From: Lachnospiraceae bacterium
GTDB lineage: Bacteria > Bacillota_A > Clostridia > Lachnospirales > Lachnospiraceae
Assembly (NCBI GenBank): GCA_009911175.1
Contig: QXWX01000017.1
Location: forward strand, 1 to 64,000
DNA length: 64,000 nucleotides
Direction of reading: 5' to 3'
Shown: positions 16,846 through 24,066 of the stretch, piece after piece
Numbering within the stretch: the first letter of the stretch is position 1
Layout: each line of letters starts with the position of its first letter
Made by a program: the position numbers and the translations under genes
Notes under the pieces: generated by a model
What the model saw: only the letters and a program-made list of their open reading frames with translations
The model's database searches: none
What the model was told of the DNA's origin: nothing

Positions 16846-17467
16846 TAAGATGTTCTATTGGAGTAAAGACGACAATGCTTATATTACAAACGTCCCATCG
16901 TTGCCCGGATGTATGGCGGATGGAGCCACGATTGACGAATCCCTTAAAAATGCCGACATTATGATTGAAGAATGGATTGCTTTTGCCAAAGAGCTTGGGA
17001 GGGAAGTTCCGCCGGAAGATGATAAAGATATTGAGTTTACAAATGCGTCTTCTATTGATATCGCTTCCTATGTTTTGGATCAATTGAACGCCATTGACAC
17101 ATGGATGTTGCAAAAGTTAGTTTACTATTGTCAGGCTTGGTGTCTTGGCATCTACAAGACCGTATTTATCAATGACACCTTTAAAGATTACGCAAATGGT
17201 CCGGTCAACAAAAAACTGTTCGATACCCATAAATCCAGACGGATTGTAAGGAAATCAAACTACCCTTTACTTCATGCTTTCTCGGAGTCGGAAAAGAGAC
17301 ACATGGATCATGTGATCTGCACATATGGAAATGAGGATGGGGACACATTGAGAGCATACACTCATATGGAAAAACCCTGGAAAGAAACCAGGGGAAACTT
17401 GAAAGAAGGGGAAAGCGATAATAAGGACATTCCGAACAGTCTGATGATGGAATATTATCACAATTAG
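16835..17467 (+). CDS. hicB: HicB-Panacea fusion antitoxin
   Basis: A 210-residue antitoxin for HicA. Residues 1-60 are a HicB fold (FYWSKDDNAYITNVPSLPGC, then a helix with SLKNADIMIEEWI). Instead of the usual C-terminal DNA-binding module, residues about 75-205 are a Panacea/DUF4065 domain: IASYVLDQL, MLQKLVYYCQAWCLG and YANGPVNKKLFD. The same MLQKL and GPV landmarks occur in the MqsA-like antitoxin at 97-1107. GGAGG precedes the ATG at 16835 by 8 bases; the TTG at 16814 is less likely. It overlaps the original 3' end of hicA by 11 bases. A strong terminator follows. Confidence 0.87.
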   Translation: MTYNKMFYWSKDDNAYITNVPSLPGCMADGATIDESLKNADIMIEEWIAFAKELGREVPPEDDKDIEFTNASSIDIASYVLDQLNAIDTWMLQKLVYYCQAWCLGIYKTVFINDTFKDYANGPVNKKLFDTHKSRRIVRKSNYPLLHAFSESEKRHMDHVICTYGNEDGDTLRAYTHMEKPWKETRGNLKEGESDNKDIPNSLMMEYYHN

Positions 17468-17490
17468 AATATGTATTGGTTCAGCCAGGA

Positions 17491-17517
17491 GAGGGGCGAT
17501 CATGCCCCTCTTTTTTT
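17491..17517 (+). terminator. Intrinsic terminator after hicAB
   Basis: GAGGGGC, loop GATCAT, GCCCCTC, then seven T (17511-17517). It overlaps the last codon region of the convergent gene at 17517, which it may also serve. Confidence 0.9.
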
Positions 17518-17963
17518 CAGACACCCTGGTTGATGCAAAGGTGGAGCGTCTTTCTTTTTCCGTCATATACGAGGAAACGCTCTTCAAATTCCTTTCTCAG
17601 GTCAATATATACATCTTTTTCATGCTGTTCCGCAATACGGATGATCTCTTCATACGATACGGTAACGATATTGAATTCCCTGCCGATCCGCACCGCGGCG
17701 TATCTTCTCCCATATTCCTCACAGTCTTCCGGGTCTGTGAATGCCAGGAGTACATCCTGATCGTACAGTACGCCGTCTATGGTAAAGCGGCGGAACAGAG
17801 CCTCATCCGCAGGATGCACGGTAAAAAGGCTTCTGGACTGCAGAAGGCTTTTGATACAGTCCCAGTCTTTTGGAAGGCGCCGGGGCTGGTTGAGGATGGT
17901 TTTGATGGTTTTAATCTCCGTGGGGGAGAGGGGTGGTTTTTGTGGTGCTGCTGTATCCATCAT
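17517..17963 (-). CDS. SseB-like hypothetical protein
   Basis: About 149 residues from the ATG at 17963, where AAGGA lies 7 bases upstream; a longer frame reaches 18008. The segment DGVLYDQDVLLAFTDPEDCEEYG resembles the SseB N-terminal domain, a small alpha/beta fold of unclear function. No signal peptide or membrane segment is seen. It is convergent with hicB and shares the terminator region. Function unknown. Confidence 0.65.
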   Translation of the reverse strand: MMDTAAPQKPPLSPTEIKTIKTILNQPRRLPKDWDCIKSLLQSRSLFTVHPADEALFRRFTIDGVLYDQDVLLAFTDPEDCEEYGRRYAAVRIGREFNIVTVSYEEIIRIAEQHEKDVYIDLRKEFEERFLVYDGKRKTLHLCINQGV

Positions 17964-18137
17964 ATTGGATTCCTTTCTAAATACATACTGGCATTTTTTA
18001 TCCTTCACCCAGATTATCCCTGAATATTTGGTATCTGCATAAAATGAGGAATATAGGAAGTATTATACATGGTAATAAAATAATTATCAACATGCAGAAT
18101 ACAAAATATACATTCCACCAAATAAGAAAGTCAAGCA

Positions 18138-18170
18138 GGGGCCGAAGCACACTGTTCGTGCAACAGCCCC
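18138..18170. repeat. Hairpin downstream of the recombinase gene
   Basis: GGGGC (18138-18142) and GCCCC (18166-18170) enclose GCAC and GTGC arms. Six T follow on the plus strand, which has no gene here. On the minus strand it lies about 95 bases after the recombinase stop. Possibly a terminator. Confidence 0.4.
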
Positions 18171-18263
18171 ATATTTTTTGACAGTGACTACTAAAAGAGT
18201 CTGATACGCCGGACTTTTCAAGCTGATTTTACACCACCGATACAGCACCTTTTTGCAGCCATA

Positions 18264-18860
18264 TCACCCCAACTCCTTCGCCCACTTCGCAAAGGTATGA
18301 TTATCCACCCCCAGCTGCCTCGCCGCTTCCCGCCCGGACAGTTCTCCCTGGGCCCAGAGATCCCAGATAAAATCAAAGTTCTGCGGCAGCTGAATGGGCT
18401 TTCGCCCCACTGCCACTCCCCTTGCTTTTGCCGCGGCGATTCCCTCGACAACACGCTGGCGCATCATTTCCCGCTCTGTCTCCGCCACATAAGAAAGAGC
18501 GATAAGCATGATTTCCGCCACAAGACGATCCAGGAGGCTCCGGTCCAGTCCCGTGTTCAAAAGCTTCATATCCAGCACCACAATTCCGCATTTCTTTTCC
18601 AGCGTGATATGCCGCCACTGTTCGATGATCTCATTGAAATCCCTCCCCAATCGGTCAATACTCTTAATGATCAACGTATCGCACTCTCGGATCTGTTTCA
18701 GGAGCGCTTTGTACCCCGGGCGTTCGAAATCCTTGCCGGACTGCTTGTCTGAGAAAATGTTTTCCTTTGCCACGCCGTACTTTTTCATGGCGATGCGCTG
18801 CCTGTCGTCATTCTGGTCCTTTGTAGAGACCCTGATGTAACCATACATTGTTCCCTCCAT
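18264..18860 (-). CDS. Serine recombinase (resolvase/invertase family)
   Basis: A 198-residue small serine recombinase. The catalytic serine is S12 in YIRVSTKDQN, followed by Arg-rich active-site stretches (SIDRLGRDF) and the long E-helix ending in EREMMRQRVVEGI. Residues about 155-198 form a Hin-like HTH (LSGREAARQLGVDNHTFAKWAKELG region). AAAGGAGG precedes the ATG. Such proteins resolve transposon cointegrates or invert DNA. No transposase, phage gene or obvious pair of long inverted repeats is nearby; a TTGTCA/TGACAA pair upstream (about 18892-18955) could be part of its site. It may be a remnant or an autonomous regulator. Confidence 0.88.
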   Translation of the reverse strand: MEGTMYGYIRVSTKDQNDDRQRIAMKKYGVAKENIFSDKQSGKDFERPGYKALLKQIRECDTLIIKSIDRLGRDFNEIIEQWRHITLEKKCGIVVLDMKLLNTGLDRSLLDRLVAEIMLIALSYVAETEREMMRQRVVEGIAAAKARGVAVGRKPIQLPQNFDFIWDLWAQGELSGREAARQLGVDNHTFAKWAKELG

Positions 18861-19004
18861 AATGGTTTCCTCCTTTGTAACCCACTAAATATTGTCATTT
18901 TTCATTATAGAGGAAACTCTAGTTCTTATTTAGAGAGAATAAACTTCCTGACAACGAACTTTTCTTCCTTTATATAGGGAACCTATACCTGTATTTTTAT
19001 CAAC

Positions 19005-19044
19005 ATTATACTGTGCGGCAGATTTTTCTGGCTCTCAGTATAAT
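19005..19044. repeat. Dispersed palindrome family B, copy 1
   Basis: ATTATACTG and CAGTATAAT ends enclose a core GTGCGGCAGATTTTTCTGGC. Copy 2 at 36577 differs at about 2 of 40 bases. The layout matches family A, with the same core but different stem bases. It is in the 344-bp gap 18861-19204, which otherwise holds only the hairpin at 19074. Confidence 0.85.
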
Positions 19045-19073
19045 CACAACCTTCTGCCCGCAGACATAAAATC

Positions 19074-19110
19074 GGCTCGAAAGACATTCATCCTGCATGT
19101 CCTTCGAGCC
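19074..19110 (-). terminator. Hairpin after the rhamnosidase gene
   Basis: On the minus strand GGCTCGAAGGACAT and ATGTCTTTCGAGCC form a 14-base stem with one mismatch, about 95 bases past the GH78 stop, followed by GATTTTAT. T-run is poor, so it is a probable rather than certain terminator. Confidence 0.5.
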
Positions 19111-19204
19111 AGGCAAATCACTTGTCTAAATCTTCTTCTGCGGCATTAATGTCAATCGGTGTACCGCAGTACGTCTCGTCCCGCGTCGTATGAAAAGCTC
19201 ATTC

Positions 19205-22132
19205 TTAACAGTTTCTCAGCTTCGCGTCCAGCGCCTCCCACTCTTCCCGCGGCAGGCTTGTAAACGGCCCGTTCATCAGCTCTTCCAGTGTAAACAGTTC
19301 CTTTTCAAACGGAATATTCTTAAACCGGCACAGATAATTTTCTTCCAATATCTTTCTGGTCTTCGGATTTTCCATCAGTTCTTCCATCGGGGAATCAATG
19401 CTGTAGACCTTCCGGTACGGCTTTGTCGGTTCGTATTCAAAAACATACGTCCCAGCCTCTGCTTCTACTGTAACGCTGCTGCCGGTCTGTGTGATCCTGC
19501 GGATTCCGCTGTTATTGCTGTCACTGCTCTCACAAACCGCATCTGCACTGCTGCCTCCCTGCGTGCTGCTGACACGGCCGGCATCGCTGTCCCCGCAGCC
19601 TTCTCCCGCACCCGGCTGTCTCTGCATCGCATTCTCTCCCGCTCCCAACAGCCTCCTAATCTCATTCACATCCGCATCTGGCAGCGCAATCTCTGCCTCC
19701 GCGTCAAAGGGCACGGTCACGATGATCTTCAATTTCTTCCCGTCAATCCTCCAGGAGCTCTTGATCATTCCCGCCGCCGACCGAAGGCACCCCTTTGCCC
19801 AGGAGATCTGATAATTGGGCGCAGGCGCAACCCGGAATTTCTTGAACCCGGCGCCCGCCTCCATGGGCTGGATCCCCAGCATGTTGCGGTACATCCATTC
19901 CACAATGGAGCCGTACGCGTAATGGTTCAGGGAGTTCATCTCTGTCCCGCTGATCTTTCCGTCCGGAAGCACGGAATTCCACCGCTCCCACACGGTCGTC
20001 GCGCCCATCAGCACTTCATACAGCCACCCCGGGAATCCCTTTTCCAGAAGCAGATGATAGGCCAGATCATTCATGCCGTTCTCGGACAGCATCCGGCACA
20101 GGTACGGCGTCCCCACAAACCCGGTATTCAGATGATAACGATTCTTTTTCAGCTTATTCAGAAGCCCTCTGCACACTCTTTCATAGGCATAGTCCGGTGT
20201 CAGGCCCATATACAATACCACAACATACGCCGTCATCGTATCCACACTCAGATTCCCTGCCGGGGTAAAATATTCCCGGATAAACGCATTTCGAATTTCT
20301 TCCGCAAGCGTTCGATAGGTTTCTGCATCCGCTTCCTTTCCCAGAATCTTCGCCGCCTTTGCCACGATCATCGTGGAATGATAGTAATATCCAGAGGCGA
20401 TCAGGTGCGGGTCGGTCGCCCCATACACGCCGCCGTCCACATTTCCGTCCAGGGCCAGCCAGTCGCCGTAATGAAAACCGCTCTGCCACAGGCGCTTGCC
20501 GCCGGATCTGTCATCCTCGCCCTTCATATAATCCACCCAGGCCTTCATGCTGGCATACTGGCGTTTCAGGATGCCCTTGTCACCGTAATGCAGGTAGACA
20601 TTCCAGGGGATCACGGTGGCCGCCTCCCCCCATGCGGTGGACGCGTCGCCGGGATAATTCGCCACCGGAACCACATCGGGAACACTGCCGTTCAGCTTCT
20701 GCTGCTCCGCATAGATGTCTTTGCCGTATTTTGTGTAAAATGCATAGGTGTCCATGTTGAAGCAGGCGGTTCCGCTGAAGATCTGAGCGTCCCCCGTCCA
20801 ACCGTAGCGCTCGTCCCTCTGGGGGCAGTCCGTAGGCACGTCCACAAAATTGCCCTTCTGTCCCCATTTTGCGTTGTGGATCAGCTGGTTGACCAGCGGG
20901 TCGGAGGTCTCGATATCCCCTACTTCTTCCATTTCAGAGTGGATGACCAGCCCCCGGAAATCATTCACATCCGGCTCCCCGTCCCATCCGGTGATCTTCA
21001 CGAAGCGGTAGCCGTAAAATGTAAAATGCTGCCGCACATCGCACTCGGTTCCGTCTGCGATATAGGTAAATTCCGCTTTTGCCGTCCGCAGATTGTCATT
21101 GTAAAAATTCCCGTCCTGCAGGATCTCGCCGAACTGGAAATACAGCTTCCTTCCCTTCGGCGCCTTACAATGGAAGCCCAGCCAGCCCACCATGTTCTGT
21201 CCCATGTCCAGCACCGTTTCCCCGGCGGGGGTATGGATCAGCTCCACAGGCGTGATCCGTTCATGGATCTTGATGGGCGGACTCAGGCGGGGAGAGAGCT
21301 TTCCTTTGTCCAGGTCTGCCTTTTCCACCGGGAAGGTTTCGCTGATGTCCAAAGCCGCGTCATACACCTCTCCCGGGTAGATGCCGCTGGATACCACCCT
21401 GCTTTTTCTGGCCTGCCAGGTGGAATCCGTGGCGATCACCTCTGACGTCCCGTCCTCATAGAAAATGTGCAGCTCGCCGATGCATGCCAGCCGATCCCCG
21501 TAGTTTTCCTCGGTCTGGCGGAGGCCGTACCAGCCCTTGTACCAGCCGTCGCCCAGCAGCACCTCGATCTCATTTTCACCGGAGTGAAGCGTGATCTCAT
21601 AGGTCTGATACTGGATCCAGGTGTCGTAGTCGCAGAACCCGGGAAGGAGGCACTCGTCCCCCTGCTTTTCGCCGTTTATGTACAGCTCATAGAGGCCCAC
21701 GCCCGTCAGGTACATCCTGCAGCGGGCAACCGGTTTGGTGACGGTCCATGTCTTGAATACAGACATCTGCATTTCCTTCGGGGTACAGGGGGTGATCCAG
21801 TCCGCCTGCCATTCTCCGCCCTTGGCGGTCTCAAACCATGCCGCCGGACTTTCCGCGGATTCTCCGTTGTCCGCCCAGACACGCACCTTCCAGAAGTAAC
21901 GGGTCTCCGGCTCCAGATTGATGGGCAGGGGAAACGCGGTGCTGATGATGGTATCTATCTCGCCGCTGTCATAGAGGAGAGCGGAAAAATCCTCATCCAA
22001 TGAGACAAGGATCTGGGCTTTCTCCTGCTTCTTGGCCAGGGTGTCCCTTACCACGTAAGAGATGGTAGGCTGACCCAGGTCGTAGCCCAGAGGGTTGACA
22101 AGGTGATTGACTTTTAAGTGTGTGATTTCCAT
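19205..22132 (-). CDS. GH78 alpha-L-rhamnosidase
   Basis: About 975 residues, a cytoplasmic enzyme (no signal peptide) that releases L-rhamnose from plant glycosides or pectic oligosaccharides. The order is an N-terminal beta domain, a carbohydrate-binding-like domain (PVARCRMYLTGVGLYELYING), then the (alpha/alpha)6 catalytic barrel with CPQRDERYGWTGDAQIF, the family's acidic signature. I chose the ATG at 22132 with AAAGGAA upstream; 22255 would overlap the upstream gene. Near the C terminus a Gly/Ser/Asp-rich insert splits the last beta domain (starting MQRQPGAGEGCGDSDAG), and about 75 extra residues follow. Both are unusual for GH78. Confidence 0.93.
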   Translation of the reverse strand: MEITHLKVNHLVNPLGYDLGQPTISYVVRDTLAKKQEKAQILVSLDEDFSALLYDSGEIDTIISTAFPLPINLEPETRYFWKVRVWADNGESAESPAAWFETAKGGEWQADWITPCTPKEMQMSVFKTWTVTKPVARCRMYLTGVGLYELYINGEKQGDECLLPGFCDYDTWIQYQTYEITLHSGENEIEVLLGDGWYKGWYGLRQTEENYGDRLACIGELHIFYEDGTSEVIATDSTWQARKSRVVSSGIYPGEVYDAALDISETFPVEKADLDKGKLSPRLSPPIKIHERITPVELIHTPAGETVLDMGQNMVGWLGFHCKAPKGRKLYFQFGEILQDGNFYNDNLRTAKAEFTYIADGTECDVRQHFTFYGYRFVKITGWDGEPDVNDFRGLVIHSEMEEVGDIETSDPLVNQLIHNAKWGQKGNFVDVPTDCPQRDERYGWTGDAQIFSGTACFNMDTYAFYTKYGKDIYAEQQKLNGSVPDVVPVANYPGDASTAWGEAATVIPWNVYLHYGDKGILKRQYASMKAWVDYMKGEDDRSGGKRLWQSGFHYGDWLALDGNVDGGVYGATDPHLIASGYYYHSTMIVAKAAKILGKEADAETYRTLAEEIRNAFIREYFTPAGNLSVDTMTAYVVVLYMGLTPDYAYERVCRGLLNKLKKNRYHLNTGFVGTPYLCRMLSENGMNDLAYHLLLEKGFPGWLYEVLMGATTVWERWNSVLPDGKISGTEMNSLNHYAYGSIVEWMYRNMLGIQPMEAGAGFKKFRVAPAPNYQISWAKGCLRSAAGMIKSSWRIDGKKLKIIVTVPFDAEAEIALPDADVNEIRRLLGAGENAMQRQPGAGEGCGDSDAGRVSSTQGGSSADAVCESSDSNNSGIRRITQTGSSVTVEAEAGTYVFEYEPTKPYRKVYSIDSPMEELMENPKTRKILEENYLCRFKNIPFEKELFTLEELMNGPFTSLPREEWEALDAKLRNC

Positions 22133-22148
22133 GGTTGGTGGTTCCTTT

Positions 22149-23852
22149 CTATTCTTTTTCGTATACAGCTTTACAGGTCTTCTTGTAGCAGGCGATCCCG
22201 TATTTATGAATCGTCTCCATTCCCTCCTGCCGGAGCGCCGTGACATATCCGTCATCCTTGATCTGCTTCATCGCTTTCCTGCATGCCGCGTCAAATGTCC
22301 CATTCTCCGCATATTTCACTTCTATAATGCAGCCGATTTTTTCTGCAGGAACTGTAATTTTTATATCTGTATATCCAATACCAGACTCTATATTGGACTT
22401 GGCGATCCAACTCCCCTCGATATCCAAAAGTCCCAGCAGCAAACCATGATAAAAGTTTTCCTTCATTTCACTCTTCACGGCAGTATCACGGATACTGATC
22501 GCTTCAGAGAGGAATCCATTAAAAAGTATCTCGACATTTTTTACATCACCATTCTTAATTGCGGTGCAGAACCGTCTCCATTGTTCTGTACTGCCTGTTA
22601 CTTTCGACTCAAACCAGGAACGTATTTTGTCTTCATAAATTCCAAGAACTTCTTTGTTGGGAATCACCAGCTTATGCATTCTGCCGTTTGGCTTCTCCAT
22701 ATCCGTCAGATAGCCTGCGGCAAAAAGGACACTCCACAAATACTTCTGGCGGATTTTAGGTTCCCGGCTGTCCAGATCTGTATACGTTAACTCAGGGATG
22801 ATTTCTTTTTCTACGCATTCACCGGATATCAGCATCTCAATCTCTGCTTTTGTCGCTTCCGTAGCGTTTTTCAGGATATCATGAACAATCACATTTCCGC
22901 TGCTGTTCGCCCAGTGCGGCTCCATTGCCGCATCCTTTTCCACTCTTAATATATCACACTGGCTGATCACATCCCATGGGCAGTAGACATCCAAATTGCC
23001 GAACCGGTATCCATCATACCATTCCTTCATATCCGGGAAACGGTGTTCCACGCCGTAATATTTCATCATCTCTTCCACTTCCATGTCCGTAAATCCGAAA
23101 TACTCTGCATAATCAACGCTTGCGGTCGAGCGCGCCTTGAAATTATTCAGTCCTGTGAAAATACTCTCCTTCGCGATCCGCAGGCATCCTGTGATCACGG
23201 CAAAATACAAATTTGCGTTTGTTTTCAGCACCTGGCTGAACAAGGACCGGATCAGCCGAACCATCTTAGGGTAATATCCGGCCTGATAAGCTTTATCCAA
23301 CGGCACGTCATACTCATCAATCAGAACAAGCACCGGGGAATCATAATGCCTGCACAGAACTTCTGTCATCAGTCTCATACTCCCATAAAGTACTGAGCTC
23401 TTATCAAAATCCTCGTCTAATAATTTCTGAAACTTTGCCTTCTGAGATTTTGTCAGCCTATCACTCTCCAAAAGAAAGCTGAAACGTTCTGCTTCCTCAC
23501 TGATTCGCGCGCCAAGCATATCATACGCCGCCTGGAAGTCCTCGCCTTCCACATCCTTCAGACTAATAGATATCACCGGATACTTCCCCAAATGCTGCCC
23601 GAACAGTTCCGTATCCCTGGAAATCTCAAGTCCTTCAAACAATGAGGCATCCGCCCCAATCTCAAAAAAGGATTTGAGCATATCCATATTCAGGCTTTTT
23701 CCAAAGCGCCGAGGCCTTGTAAATAGATTGACACTCCCTCTGGTTCGGAGAAGTTCTGCAATGAAACCTGTTTTATCCACATAGTAAAAATTGTCAGACT
23801 TAAATTCACGAAAAAACTCTATGCCAATCGGAAGTTTTTTCATCTCCGTCAT
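22149..23852 (-). CDS. AAA-ATPase-like + PD-(D/E)XK nuclease-like protein
   Basis: A 567-residue protein of the large AAA-ATPase_like/PDDEXK_9 group. It opens with LPIGIEFFREF and YVDKTGFI, has a P-loop RPRRFGKS (46-53), Walker B LIDEYD (about 177-182), and a C-terminal nuclease-like core ending GCIIEVKYAENG. ATG at 23852 has GGAGG about 8 bases before it. The gene starts upstream of the rhamnosidase with a 16-base gap, an unexpected partner. The group is widespread in gut anaerobes with unknown role; defence or selfish-element function is only suspected. A relative lies at 49974-51599. Confidence 0.85.
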   Translation of the reverse strand: MTEMKKLPIGIEFFREFKSDNFYYVDKTGFIAELLRTRGSVNLFTRPRRFGKSLNMDMLKSFFEIGADASLFEGLEISRDTELFGQHLGKYPVISISLKDVEGEDFQAAYDMLGARISEEAERFSFLLESDRLTKSQKAKFQKLLDEDFDKSSVLYGSMRLMTEVLCRHYDSPVLVLIDEYDVPLDKAYQAGYYPKMVRLIRSLFSQVLKTNANLYFAVITGCLRIAKESIFTGLNNFKARSTASVDYAEYFGFTDMEVEEMMKYYGVEHRFPDMKEWYDGYRFGNLDVYCPWDVISQCDILRVEKDAAMEPHWANSSGNVIVHDILKNATEATKAEIEMLISGECVEKEIIPELTYTDLDSREPKIRQKYLWSVLFAAGYLTDMEKPNGRMHKLVIPNKEVLGIYEDKIRSWFESKVTGSTEQWRRFCTAIKNGDVKNVEILFNGFLSEAISIRDTAVKSEMKENFYHGLLLGLLDIEGSWIAKSNIESGIGYTDIKITVPAEKIGCIIEVKYAENGTFDAACRKAMKQIKDDGYVTALRQEGMETIHKYGIACYKKTCKAVYEKE

Positions 23853-23944
23853 GCTGTCTCCTCCCTCCGCTATCGCTGTTTACCTTCATCTAACTCATTA
23901 TAAATAGAAACATACGAATTAGCAAGTGAAAGATCGTTACATAA

Positions 23945-23980
23945 TTACAGGCCGCGCCTTGATCCGGCGCGGCCTGTAAC
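23945..23980. repeat. Dispersed palindrome family C, copy 3
   Basis: Perfect 14-base arms TTACAGGCCGCGCC and GGCGCGGCCTGTAA around TTGATCC. Ends and loop resemble the copies at 37696 and 54109, but the middle of the stem is GC-rich on both sides, a compensatory pattern. Confidence 0.75.
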
Positions 23981-24000
23981 GAAAGATACCTTATATACTC

Positions 24001-24066
24001 AGGAGCTGTATGGAAATAACTGATGCGTTTTGACTTGTCGGCACAAGTTATTTTCCTACAGTTCCT
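24001..24066. repeat. Dispersed hairpin family E, copy 2
   Basis: AGGAGCTGTATGGAAATAAC and its near complement ending in ACAGTTCCT form a long hairpin touching the alpha-galactosidase stop codon. TGATGC follows the left arm as at 46069. It probably acts as a transcript end. Confidence 0.8.

Noticed and set aside
19190..21445. 751-codon plus-strand open frame opposite the rhamnosidase
   Set aside because: Shadow of the well-supported GH78 gene; composition is low-complexity and has no recognisable motif.
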